Assembly: GCA_030247885.1 (NCBI GenBank)
Contig: JAPDRO010000004.1
Coordinates: 1,054,001 to 1,118,000 of the forward strand
Source of the DNA: Taxawa tesnikishii (nom. ined.)
Lineage: Eukaryota > Ascomycota > Dothideomycetes > Dothideales
Direction: 5' to 3'
Length of the DNA stretch: 64,000 bases
In this document: positions 44,128-57,553 of the stretch, in pieces
Layout: every line of letters starts with the position of its first letter
Numbering within the stretch: position 1 is the first letter of the stretch
Made by a program: the position numbers and the translations under genes
The notes under the pieces: generated by a model
Told to the model about the DNA's origin: nothing
Databases searched by the model: none
The model's input: the letters and a program-made list of their open reading frames with translations, nothing else

Positions 44128-45321
44128 TGTAGTATGTGAGAGTGGTTAGAAGGTATGGGGGAAGAAAGGGTTTGCGTGATGAGGTTGCGCCCGTTGTCCT
44201 TGGCTTTCTTTGTCAAGCGACCAGTGGCACAGCTTGCACCAAGTAAACGAGGGCCAGTCAGCCTTACAGGTGACGGCAGAGAGGCGGAATGTAGTGTTTG
44301 TATACAGAAGGATGGTGGTGATGGTGGGTGGTCGGTTAGCGTGTGTTATTTCGGTTTGTGTTTGATTGTGTGAAGGCGATGTTTGAAATGGGAAGCTTGC
44401 CTTCCGGGCGGCTTCGTATGGGCCATCTGTTCAGCCATGGGGGTGGGCGTGGGCTCATGATAGCGATGCGCTTGTTCTTCCGAGCACTTTGTTCTGAGCG
44501 ACGCTTGAGCCACCAAGAACGCTTGCTTTCTCTAAACGGGGCTTCCCGCTAGCACGTGACCCATGGGATCCTATACCGTCCGCCTGTCTGTCTGTCGCTG
44601 CATCGTGTCATTCTCGTTCCCTCTACTGTATGTTCTGTCGTGTTGTTCTATATAGGACCTCACAGTCGGGTTTGTTCCCGGACCATATACGTCCCTGGGC
44701 CTCAAGCAAGGTACTCTGTACATACGTGTACAAGGCGTCGCATGCGGCATCAGCTTCGTTCAATCAGGGTCTTCGACGGCCTAGTCTTTCCTGCTTCCAC
44801 CTCTCCGAGCCCGAGGCCTAGATGGGATGCCGGCCGCGTCATGACACACAGCTCCGACAACTCTCCGTTCTCACACCGTTTGGCCAGCCATGAAAGAAGG
44901 AATACTGATACCATAGCGATCAAGATCCGCACGACGAATATGAAGTCGCGGTATAGCAAACAGCGCGTTCAGGAGCGTGTCCTCCGCCTCACAAGTAGCA
45001 TTCACAACACACCGTTCTGCTCCGACCACAAAGAGAAACCCAACATTTCTGCACGGGTGTCGCGTTTTCAGTCGCTACATTTGGTCGATCTCGTTATTTT
45101 CGCAATTGATAGGCCTTGAGCCAACAAAGTAATCGCTTATGAGCAATCACACCTCTCCGTCCTACTGCCGTTGCCAAGCATCCGCATGTGAACCTCAAGG
45201 GTGGTGTCATTCAGCTTTGCCCCTTCGAAGGCCAGCTGCAACACACCTCGCAGAAGCCATCGCATCCTATCTTACCCTTCCCTCACGTTGTTCATGACTA
45301 GCATTGACAAAATCGGGTTCT
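44128..45321. other. Intergenic region
   Basis: About 1.2 kb: upstream region of Ies4 and downstream region of the GFA-like gene. No recognisable gene. A 187-codon plus-strand frame at 44556-45119 has no domain. Confidence 0.4.
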
Positions 45322-46031
45322 TCAGGACTCCAGTTTTCGTCTCTTAGCCCCACCCACAGGCAGCTCAATTGCCTCCTCCTCATCATCATCGTTGCCGTCG
45401 ATCCACTCTTCGACCTCCCACTGCTCTGTCCTTGAACCGTCCTGCGACATATAACCTCCCCTCAACCGTTTCAGGTGGCTGCCCTCCACGATGCTCTCGA
45501 ACCAGGGTATTCCGCGATTGCTCAGGTTGTGTCGGGTTGCCGTGACCTGGCGTGCACTAACATCGCGTCCTGCCAGCCTCGGTTGTGTGGCCGCGCCAGT
45601 ATCCTTCGTATCTCCGTGTTCTGTTTCCGTCTCAGGTTCCACCTCTTCTTCCTCGTCCTCGTCCTCGTCCTCATATTCAGTTGGTAGCACGCCCAGTCGC
45701 TCCAAGACGTCATTACTCTCCTCAAGCAAGCTACCCAGCGTGACAGAGATATAATCCGAGTCGCCGGTTCTGTGCTCGCCCCAGGATGTCAAGTGGGTCC
45801 CGCAGTAACCGCAGAACTGGCGCTGAGTTGATGCTTCGGAGTGGAAGACCTTGCGAATAGAAATCTGAGTCTCATCCGGGAAGAAGGCATATGTAGTGCT
45901 GTGATACCAATTCAGAGGGACGCGGAGCCAGGCGGTGACAGGAGCAGCTGAGAAGCGGCCTAGGTACAGTATATGTCAATCAGTTCCGTTGAGCACCATG
46001 AAGTGTTCGGCAAGCTTGAAGGTTTGTGTGT

Positions 46032-46076
<45 letters not shown>

Positions 46077-46248
46077 TAAGCCAGAATAGGTATACTTGGA
46101 CGATGTTGAGATGCAAACCACGAGACTTACGATTGGCGGCACTGTTGTCAAGGGACACACGGATCTGGTCGGTGGATGAGGGAGGCACTTCAACCTGGTA
46201 GAGAAACCGCCCGCAGGCGCAGCCGCCGTGCAGGAGCGTGTCGCTCAT
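45322..46248 (-). CDS. CENP-V/GFA-domain (Mss4-like) zinc protein
   Basis: Two exons (46248-46131, 45959-45322) give 251 residues. The start MSDTLLHGGCACGRFLYQVE has the first zinc-binding CxC of the glutathione-dependent formaldehyde-activating enzyme fold. WLRVPLNWYHSTTYAFFPDE and RQFCGYCGTHLTSWG follow, the latter being the second CxxC pair. Classical enzymes of this fold have a middle C-H-C-x-x-C catalytic block; here the equivalent stretch (SLDNSAANR) has no cysteine. The protein probably keeps the structural zinc but not the catalytic one. The C-terminal half is very acidic (EDEDEDEEEE) with a basic KRRK end. The 171-nt intron contains a (GT)n microsatellite of about 50 bases. Function unknown; formaldehyde or glutathione chemistry should not be assumed. 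Confidence 0.85.
46023..46076. repeat. (GT)n microsatellite
   Basis: About 27 GT units with one TA interruption near the start, inside the intron of the GFA-like gene. Confidence 0.95.
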
Positions 46249-46844
46249 TGTGCGATGCGGTCAGCGAGGAGCTTGTCTCCTCTGCACTAGAACGGTGACA
46301 GGTGTACAAGATAAGTCGGAAAGTGAACACTGTAGCTGAAATCGGAAGCAAGACGACTGCGGACAACTTGTTGCGTCATTTTGATCGCATATCGATACAG
46401 CAGTCGCGGCAAAGAGAGCCTCTTCTCTACTCAATGCGAATCATTGGCCAACCGCAATGGAAAGGTACCTGAGATCTGTTGTTCAGGGACTGACAAAGGA
46501 CATACGAAGCCAATTCACGAAGCAGAGGAGAGGGTTCAAGGTTCAAGTGCGGCGAAAGGATTTCCCACTACAGGCTAGGGCTGGCTGGGCGTCAAGCAGA
46601 GACAATGAACCAATTGCTCCATGTCTGTTTTACTTGTCAGAACACCATATTGTATATGTGCTGATATAGTTCGACAGCTACACACAACATGCCGGTACAG
46701 TCTGTACAAAAGATCTTTGATATACAAGATGATAGTAATGACAACGAGATGAACGTATCCTCATCTCGCTCCGTCCCAAAGCCGGCTGTGGAAGCCTCGC
46801 GATGTACGTACGTCCTCACGGACGAATTCTACACGGTTCCTGGA
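46249..46844. other. Intergenic region
   Basis: About 600 bases between the GFA-like start and the stop of the DUF1479 gene, both minus strand. Nothing recognised. Confidence 0.5.
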
Positions 46845-48592
46845 TTAGTCGTAGAATCCGAGAATCTTGTTTGCTCGGTCCATGACCTCCCGCTGCCCGG
46901 ATGTCAGGCCTGCCTCGTCAGAGTCCCAAGCCGCAAGCCCAAATGCCCGCATCCCTTCATCCCCTCCACTTGCGGTCTGCACGTCCTCAACGCCAGGCCG
47001 GCCAGCATGCTTCGATTCGCCAATGCCCCCGCCAAAGTCCGGAGACGGTGTTCCCTCGAGGAAGGCTTCCCGCTGGCGCAACAGATACTGCGCGTTATTG
47101 ACCGTGAGCGGACACGTAGGTATGTAAAGGACAGATGAGTCGCTGGTACCCGCATGGATGCGATCTACAGCGTGAATGGAGTCGCAGTGCCACGCCACGT
47201 AGTCACCAGGCCGCACTCTTGGCACGTGGGTCATACTCTTTGGCAACTGCAAATGTGGATGAAGCGCGTTGTTCAGCTCCTGTCCTCTGCCAGGCGTCGC
47301 GCCCTGCAGCCAAGAATCCTGCGGCGAATTCAGGAGCCAGTTGTTGTCCGCGAGGAAAGCCTCGTCAAACGTTTCCGCTGTGGGATCGGCGGCTGAGCGT
47401 TTTGGACTGAAGAACGGACGCAGGAGATAGTAGGCCGTTGCCCGGCTTAGTAGTGGATTTACGAGCAGTGTTCCCTCAAATGGTCCTGTTTCTGATATGG
47501 ACAACCAGCCTTGAGACATGCGGAACATGGAACATGCGCCAACTCCTTGGTATAGATCAGAAACGACGGGGAGCCGGCAGGAACTCTCCCAGGGATCGTA
47601 CTCTTCCCAACGTCTGTGAATCGTGTTAGCGTGTCATTTTTGTCTAACAAGCAAGAAATTCAGAGACAGAAAGTATCGCTGTTTCGATTGGAACGCATGC
47701 CTCTACCATGAATGGCAAGTTAGCTGGCGCTGGGGAACACGTATTGTTGACCCAGAGGTGTGGCCATAGTGAGCGTGTTTCTGGCTCTCTTCGCTAGACC
47801 GCTACCTTCTTCAAGCGCAATGACGCTCTGGTGATGATGTACATACCCCTCGAAGATAGACTTATACACTTCACCCCTGCCATAACCTCCTATCTCCCAG
47901 CGTTCACAAGATCCACCATCAACGTGTGGACCTAAAGCAAACCTGTTGTCACCTGGTGTTCGCAGGCGCAGACGGTCCGCATACATGGTCGGATGACTTG
48001 CAGATATCAGCGCATTAGGATCCCTTGAGTGCCAAAACTCCATCAAGAAACGCTGCGCTTTGAGTAGATTCGGATGAGACCGTGCACGTATCTGCGCCGG
48101 AGACCAATACAGCTCGTAAACTTGCGGGTTCTCTGCGGGAAACGCCTTGGTCTGCGGGTTGGCTTTGATGTATTCCAGCAGGTCCTGTTTCATGGACAGG
48201 ACTTCACGCTCTGGGATGACGTTCCTGACCACCGCCACACCGCGCTTCTTGTGTTCGTCGACGAACTCAGGACTCGGCTTTTCAATGTCCTTGAAATCAA
48301 TCTCCGGGACTACCTTGGGGCCCAGCGCTGTAATAGTGGGAATTTCTTCTCGAAGCGAGGCGAGCAAGCGCTTCCAAGACTCTCTAATAGCATCCTCATG
48401 GCCTGCGATCAGATGATCCTTTAGCTGTGCAAAGCGCGGTTCCAAAGGCTCGAACGTCAACCCCGAGAGTGAGGCGAAAGCGTCAGAGATATCGCCTTCA
48501 CGCTTCTGACCTTGTGCGGTTGTCGCTACGCTGCGGACGGATCGCAATCTCCGTAGAGGAGCAACAAACGATCTGACTTGGGCCGGAAACAT
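46845..48592 (-). CDS. DUF1479 family protein (putative Fe(II)/2-oxoglutarate-type oxygenase)
   Basis: Two exons (48592-47847, 47613-46845) give 504 residues. The first 30 residues (MFPAQVRSFVAPLRRLRSVR) are basic without acids, like a mitochondrial presequence. The core has KKRGVAVVRNVIPEREV, WSPAQIRARSHPNL and ALGPHVDGGSCERWEIGGYG. The H-x-D in the last block is the likely iron-binding pair. The second exon starts RWEEYDPWESSCR and continues GVGACSMFRMSQGWLSISE and VRPGDYVAWHCDSIHAVDR, which would supply the distal His. The 233-nt intron is longer than most here (GTATGT..CACAG) and joins FEG to RWEEYD in phase. DUF1479 members are cupin-fold oxygenase-like proteins of unknown substrate, common in moulds. 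The gene shares its promoter with the beta-glucosidase. Confidence 0.9.
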
Positions 48593-49291
48593 TGCAGTTC
48601 GCTCCGCAGTAGCCTGCGCAGGTCTCTGGGCCTCTTTGCTAAGCTCCGGACACGTCGCTCAACGCTTCACGCGCGTGAATGCTTTCTCGCGTGCCGACGA
48701 GCCACGAGCCCGACGGGTCGTTGGATTGTCGTCCGCTGGTCAATTGCTGAAGCAAGTCTCGGGAAGTAAATCACTCTTCTTGGTACTCCTTGGCTCGTTG
48801 CCGGTGCGGCGATGGTCGAGCCCTTTCGTGTTGACTGTCAGCTGCTCAAAGGAAGGGCGAAGACGTTGGCCACCCAGATCTCGGCATGCTGCTTGGCTGT
48901 ACGGAGAGCAGGCACGAACTTCCGTCCACCGCCAACGGTTCGTGCCGCGGTTGTTCAATGCCCCACCATCTCACTACTCCATCTGGCAGAATCGACTTGC
49001 CCCGCGCCGGTTGCCTTTTGCCTGATTCCAGCTGGAGAAATCAGCTGCCATTGAAGACACCTTTTCAGTAATACTGAAGCGCTTGGATCTAGCTTACTTT
49101 CATGTCGAGGCCCGAGGTGCCGGAGCTTTCTCCTCCGTGCTAGTAGTGTATAAAACAGGCATTGACTCGTGCCTTTCTTTCCGTCATCTTGTTGTTTTGC
49201 TTTGTGAGCTCTGCTGTGCACGATAAATACAAGCGATTGCTGCTACATCGACAATCCCCTACACGTCTGCTGCCGATCTTGAGAATCCACA
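48593..49291. promoter_or_regulatory. Bidirectional promoter, DUF1479 / beta-glucosidase
   Basis: About 700 bases between divergent starts. A TATAAAA box at 49149-49155 lies 137 bases upstream of the beta-glucosidase ATG. Confidence 0.55.
49149..49155 (+). promoter_or_regulatory. TATA box of the beta-glucosidase gene
   Basis: TATAAAA, 137 bases before the start codon at 49292, in a normal position for a fungal Pol II promoter. Inferred from sequence and spacing. Confidence 0.5.
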
Positions 49292-50949
<1,658 letters not shown>

Positions 50950-53900
50950 TGATTCGGAATCGCCGTCAACGATATCGTGTTTCCTTTCGGGGCTACTTGT
51001 ACATGTTAAAAGACAGACGTGCGTTCACTTGTCACACTCAGAGCAAGTTCCCCGTTAGTAAGACGATCACATCCTAATATGTCCCGTGTCTTCAAGGTCG
51101 CTGTGGTCACAGAACAGGATCAGAGGTCTCGATCGTCCAAAGATCCTACAGGTTCCTTGTTCTTGAAGAGGGCTTTCTCAGGATTGGTCGATGGAAGTGT
51201 TAACGGCTGTCTCTCTCTTTTTCTTCTAGAGCATCATCCCTGCTTTGCCACCAATTCATATATGTTGGCCTTGAACTACGGCGTCGCCGACGTGATCTTG
51301 TGCTGACTTGTTGGTAGTACTCACCCTCGCGCAATGTTGATCAACAGTTGTCAACGTTTTGCCCGGGGTTTTGCCGACAGCTGTTGGTAAAGACGGCGCG
51401 AAGGCAAAGTAGAAGCGGCCGATCTCAGCCCAATTCCGCGCTGAGGCTATATCAGGCTTGATAAGTTAGCAAGACCCCTCGGGTGAAACCGAGGGCATTT
51501 CGGGCTCGAGCATCCTATGCAATAAGGAATGAGACATGGTTGCTATATGACGCCGAGACGTATCACTCGAAATTGCAACGGTGTTTGTGCCGCATCCTGT
51601 CTGTGATCGCGTGGGACTTCTCGACGTCTCTCGAGCAAAATCTCAACGGACGCGTATGTTTTCTTGGCAAAGGGTATTCGGAACCGGATGATCGTCAAGC
51701 ACTCGCATCGAGGTTGGTGCCAGTCACGCAACTATCCGGTTTGTTTGGGTTTGGTAAAGGTTGGGTGCTATCCTGCGCCGGTTCCTGAACCAAGAGTCGG
51801 TGAAGCTGCGAGGGTGACGCTTGATCTTCTGAGACATTGTGCTGTCGTTCGAGGCGATGTGGAGTGAGAATCCTGCTGCTACTGCGGAAGCTCGCCGAGA
51901 TTGTCCAGCGGCATTGTGTTGCCTAGCGTCCGCTCGCTGCACTGTACGCCATGGTGGCTCTGCGTCGTTAACCAGGGATAGGTGCATTGTGGTGCATGTG
52001 CGTCTTCCTCGAGAGCAAGGCGAGCAGGACGCTATGTCATCTCTTCTATGCTCCGTGTTGCACGCTTGTCCAGCGTGGGGGCTGCACAAAGGGCCAAAGG
52101 GTAAAGCCAAGAACAACGTTGCTTTTCTCAAACATCCCGAAACAAGCGCGACCAGTTCTGCATTGAGCCGAACACCGAAAGAAGAAGAGCTGACGCGCAG
52201 AATGGTGATGGCAGTACAAGCCGAGCACTCGGCATGAACCGGGCTTTCAACAGCCAGACAATCGTCGTTCTATACACAATGCACAATCGTGTGCGCAGCG
52301 GTATGCAAGCCCTCATACAGTCAGCCTCGAACATCTGTTGCTCTCTGAAGAATGCGCATAACAACGGTGCCCCCAAATCGTCTCGCTATCTATGCTATCG
52401 GAAGTGACCCGTTGGTGAGCAGTGGAAACACGGACAAAGCAAAATACGTGACCGCTGGTGCTGATCGTCCGTCCGCCCGTGCAAAAGCCGGCGCTGGGAT
52501 GTGACTTTGATTGATGTTTTGGCAGGTCTCATGTCGACCAAGCACATCGCGCTCCGCCTTCCGACACTCAACAGTAATTGCCGGATGGGGCGTGCAGCGG
52601 TAGAGAGCGTTGCGGCCTCATCCTCATCCTCAATCAGGCAGCAAAGACGACATTGAAAGAACTACCAACGCCCCTCTTCTCCACTACATCACACGACATC
52701 AGAACGTGTTCCACCACCGTGCCCTGCAGCTAATAAACGCAGTGAGCCGACTCTCTCCTCCCGAGGAGTGCAAACTCTATCTATAAACTGACGCGGCACC
52801 AAGTACCGGATGCTGGCTAACAACGCCCGACTAACCAACGGTAGTCATGCCCTAAAACATGCATCTTTCAAGGACAACCACAACAACAAACCTGCAGCAG
52901 AGCACGCGCAATCTACGCCCTCTATACAGTCTAAAGAACTTCGTCCTCGGGACGAAGCGGAATTCTTCCATGTCAATTGGTGCGCATACGCGGCATCCGC
53001 CCGTCCTCTGCCGCGGTCTGTATGGCGTAAAGCCCATTGGATCGGGTTTCGATTCACGTTCTGGCGTTGGAAAATGACGCTAGACCTGACATCCTGCTCG
53101 CGGTGCATTCCATGGCCGCCATGGCTAACGCCACATGCTGGGCGTTCGGCCTCCGGAAACGTTCTCGAAACGTTATTCCCAGCGTCCCGCATCAAAGAGT
53201 CGATGAACTACGGTGCTTGGCTCACATGACTCACTGGAGGAAAGCAGACAATTCGTCAGGGTGCAGCTCTGACAGCGCCACAAGCCGCTCACCTACGTAT
53301 GTACGATGCGCTTGCGCATGCCGTCAATTGGAGAAAGCGAAGCCAGTGGGCTCTCTGCCCCGATATAGGGGTCTCACTCTCCCAATCGTATTCAATTGCA
53401 CATTGTTACAATCGCGCAGAGAAGCAGCGCGTTCGTTAGAACGAAACCGCCAAGGGCTGTTCCGTGCGTAAGACCGAACCGTTGTAAGGTGACCTAGCTC
53501 TCTTGAAACAGTGCTCGAGTGCAAGATCTCGAACAGCCGCACGCGCTCGGCGACCACTGCACTTTCGAATCTCTAGACAGTCGGTGCATCATTCTTCAGC
53601 CTACTAACCACGTGGGAATGATCTATGCTTCGGCCCAAACCCTAAATATACGCCCCGTCACCAAGGAGCGGACTGTCGGTATGATAAGCGTCGCCATCGC
53701 GCGGAGTTTGGCACCTCCAGCTCAGGGATCTGCGCAGCGATTCACACCTAGTGCCAACAATTCAAGAGCACCAAGGTGGAATCTGTGGATGCCCTGCTTT
53801 CGTTTCATTGGCGGACACGGTCTCTTGCGGAAAGCTGTCTGTGCAGTTCTCAGAAACGCCTCAAGGCGCAAATGGCTGCAGGGGAGCCATACTAACCAAC

Positions 53901-54311
53901 AGACTAGAGGGTCGGTCTGTCGTCACACTTGGTGGGTGAAGATGCCTGTTTTGAAGCCCCTCAGCCTCTCCGACTTCCTTCCCAAAGGACGGTGAGGCTT
54001 GCAATCTCCCTCTGATTAGAAACACCCGTTTTTCAGAAGATTGCGCCATGCAACGGCTGGATCACCGTCTCCGTTTCCGTCTTCGTTGCTCTACCGTTCT
54101 TGTACGCGCCTCGATCCGCCTACTTCCAAGATCGCAAGCCTCTCGGTTTTCTTTTCATGAGATAGATGCTCCAGCTTTCACAGCCCGTGGTCCTTGAGCA
54201 CCGTTTCTCCTCGCTTAGTTCCCCACTCTTAATTCCTACCCAATCACGCGTTCCAACCCGTCTTGTCTGGATTCCTGCACTATTGGTCTGCGCATCCCAT
54301 GTTATGATTCC
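50950..54311. other. Gene-poor region, about 3.4 kb
   Basis: The longest stretch without a recognisable gene. Open frames up to 158 codons occur on both strands (51483-51788 +, 52810-53229 +, 53519-53995 +) but none shows a domain, biased codon use or convincing splice structure. It may hold a long leader of the downstream bZIP gene, non-coding transcripts or decayed genes. A short ATG-ATT-CCA-TGA upstream frame sits just before the bZIP start at about 54304. Confidence 0.4.
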
Positions 54312-54371
54312 ATGACTTGTCTAATAACACAACCTTTCCAACCTCCCATCGACTCTTTGCGTTGGCAGGCA

Positions 54372-55711
54372 ATGAATCCAGAGAGCTCCTCAACTTCACA
54401 ACGGGAGCAAAGCTCCTCGAAGGGCTACGCATCTTCAGAATCAGAGTCAAAAGCACAAGGAACAGCTGGGCCAGCCAAGAAACGACCTTCGAGAGCCGGA
54501 ACCAGAAGCGTATCGACGCTTTCAGCAGCACAACTTGAGAGGAAACGCGCAAACGACCGTGAAGCGCAAAGGGCGATTCGACAGCGTACCAAGGATCACA
54601 TTGAGACCCTTGAACGGCGCATTGGTGAACTTACTGTCGCTCAAGATGCAAACGAAAAGTTGATTGCGGCTACTCAACAGCGCAACCGAGAGCTCGAAGA
54701 GGAGAACGCCTATCTTCGGAGCAGAGCCGGTGGCGACACGTTCACGTTAAATGTCAACGAACCTGAATGTAAGAAGCTTTCGCTTGTAGCCGCCAAATAT
54801 ATACGATCCAGACCCTTAAAAGATACTTGGTACGTCCGAGTTCATTTGCTGATACCATTGAAGCCAAGGATACCGACCCCAATTTGGCAGCAGCTCCAGC
54901 GTCATCACCCAGGGCAACGCGTCTACCAGCTGGAGCAAGCATACCTCGACCTTCTTCGACATCCACTCATCGCAGTCACTCAATCCAGTCGCACAGTTCC
55001 GGGCAGTATCCTGAGCCATGGCGACCACATGGCGTGTATAGCCCATCCGGATCATCCACCTCAGTAACCGTACCAGTTCCGGAATCAGCCCAGCCAGGGT
55101 CTTTGTCTACTTCTGGGAACTGGAGAGCTCAACAAGGCGCAGCCACGTTACCAATGCCCGTCAGCCACCCTGAAACAAACAGAAGTTACCCTGCGGGTCC
55201 AATGCAAGAGAGACCTTCGTGGTCGAGCACGTCGTCAGGTTACAGCTACGTCACAGACCCTAACGAGCGTCAACCAAACTATCAATCGACACCCCAGCCT
55301 ATGGGCTATCCTGACGCTTCTCAAGGATCGAGCTACCAATCTATGCCCGCGCCTCCACCTCAACCTTCGACGTCCACGTACCACACGCCAGTTCTGACAC
55401 CTCACAGTGAGTTCCAGAACTTGTCTGTAGGCAGCCCGAGCACATATCCAGCTCCGCCAGCACCAAGCTTTCACAACCAGCAGACGCCTCATCCGAGTTA
55501 TCAGGTACCGCCAAGCCAAGTTACATCGGCTACTGAATTCCACGGTCCTCCTCAGCATGGACAGAACATTGCGCCATCGACGTACCCACAACAGGCGACC
55601 AATCCAGGTTACGGACAACAGTCCTTGCACTCCGGACAGAATATGCCAGTAGGGTATAGGGGAGACCAGAACCAGCAAAGCTATTCCTACGGAACATACC
55701 ACAACGGGTGA
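54372..55711 (+). CDS. bZIP transcription factor (second gene)
   Basis: The start chosen is MNPESSSTSQ at 54372; an in-frame ATG at 54312 would add 20 residues. The basic region and zipper read QLERKRANDREAQRAIRQR then TKDHIETLERRIGELTVAQD, the signature of a fungal bZIP class (RANDREAQRAIRQRTK). The zipper continues into RNRELEEENAYLRS. From about 54827 the reading frame differs by one missing base, best placed at the AAAA run 54818-54821. No intron phase solves it: donors GTAAG at 54769 and GTACG at 54830 give no in-frame acceptor. After the break comes a long Ser/Pro/Gln/Tyr-rich, disordered tail ending SYSYGTYHNG. The DUF3425 domain often found in this class is absent. About 445 residues. 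Nuclear, DNA-binding; target genes unknown. Confidence 0.8.
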
Positions 55712-57553
55712 GGACGTGGCCGAGAACAGCATCACGGTACCCAGATTGGCGCATGCATCACCGCCTGTTGTACCGGAGCAGCTCTGCGTGGACACAACCA
55801 TCAAGGAACGGCACCAGAAGCTCACAAGAACGGGTTTTCGTGCCGCTGAAGCGTGGACCACAGCACTGTACGCATTTCTTCCGGATTCTCCGAACCCACG
55901 AACTTTTCTTCTGGGCATAACTGCGCCCTTTCGGTGTCCCACCAATGCTTTCGTAGAGCTTCTCCAGCCATTGATTGCGTAATTCAATCGCTAGCATCGC
56001 CAGAGGTCATTCTGGAATAATGCAGAAGGAAACGCCAGAAAAATAGATACAGGGCCTTGCGGGACGATACATCCTGTGAAAGGGCACAATAGCACACATG
56101 TTTTTCGCCATGTAATCATGGGCGACTGCGCCATGTTGTTCATCTCCAACACTTTCCCAATACGGTATTTTACGCTGATCGCTCTGGATTGGACACGGAC
56201 GAAGCCGTTGCGGCACAGCAGATGCGACGATATCGGGAGAAATGGGCCTCGAAAACGCCCAGAGGCCGATTTTCTTGGCGAAGGGAGGAATTGCGTGGAT
56301 CGGTTGAAGTAATCTCACAGCGGCGACTCGAAAGCGCTAGACCGACCAACCCTCTCGCCTCGCGCTGAGAAAAGAAACGCACTTCCAGGACCAGGTCGAT
56401 AGGGGCGGGAGGATCGCACGCGTGAGGAAATGGGGTGATTGGCCGCTTTGGATATTGAGAGAATATGGGGAGAGCCCTAATCGCTTTGATACTTTGACGT
56501 ATCTCTCCACTGTGGAGACTCGTTCAGTCGGCGGCGACGCTGACTGTTTGCAAGTGCAGAATGCGATATTGGTGTCAAAGGTCGGTGCAGCGCACTAATT
56601 CCGGCACGGCGACTCTGTGCCACAAGGCGAGTCATTCAGCTGCGCTTCAGCGGCAGGCGAGGTCGCGGCCGCCCCTCCCCCGTGTGCTGCCCTTCGGACT
56701 CCTCTCTCCCTTTCGACTTGGCGATCAGCACGGAGCTCGGGTTATCCCCCTCGTATCACGTCCAGCGCCATGAGATTCCTGGTCCTGTGTTGGAGCGCCT
56801 GACGGAAATTTGGTGTTTAGATAGTCACGTTTTGCTAGAACGCGCCCGCAGTCTGCGGCACATACCGTCTGCCTCAATGGAAAAAAACAGTACATACAAT
56901 GTGGCTCTGCAAGACGGTTGGGTCCAGGAGTCTAGAGGTTATCCAGGCATCGAGCCAAGGGACCGCAAGCTGGGCATTGAGACGAGATATACGAGGAGAA
57001 CAGCTGCTAGTTAGTATTAGTCGTTGTACTTCTCCACAACCATCGCGTAGCATCTAATCTGCGGTTGAACGCGGGAGTCCGATAGGTATCCGGATTGCTA
57101 AGCAAGGGAGCAAAGAGCACGAGAGGAGGTTGGGGTGTCTTCCAGCACAGAGAAAGGACAACTGCCCAGTCGATATGTGTCCTCTTCCCAAAACATGAGT
57201 TGTCCCGCAGGAGGCAGCACCTAGTGCTGGCAGTCAGCAGCGGGATATGATCTACACGTCGCGCAAACGGTCCTACTGCGGTCCAGCATAACGGCTTTTT
57301 CTTCTCCAGCCAAAACAAAATGACAAAACGACAAGTCTGATCTGCAAAGCACCTTTCATGCACAACAGGACTACATACGTACGTGCATACTTGCTCATCG
57401 ATGACAAGGACGGACTGATGGTATGTATCGGTCCGAATTGCCCATACCGACTTGGTTCCTCGACCTCTAACTCGGATCATTGCGGCTGTATGGTTTCGGA
57501 CAAGCAAAGAGATCATTGCCTACACGTCGGATACACCTCTTTCCGCATTTCGG
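55712..57553. other. Intergenic region, about 1.8 kb
   Basis: Convergent flanks of the second bZIP gene (+) and the oxygenase gene (-). Open frames are short and without domains. Nothing else recognised. Confidence 0.5.

Noticed and set aside
44530-44560. GGGGCTTCCCGCT string resembling the middle of fungal 5S rRNA
   Set aside because: Only a few bases match and no flanking 5S sequence is present on either side.
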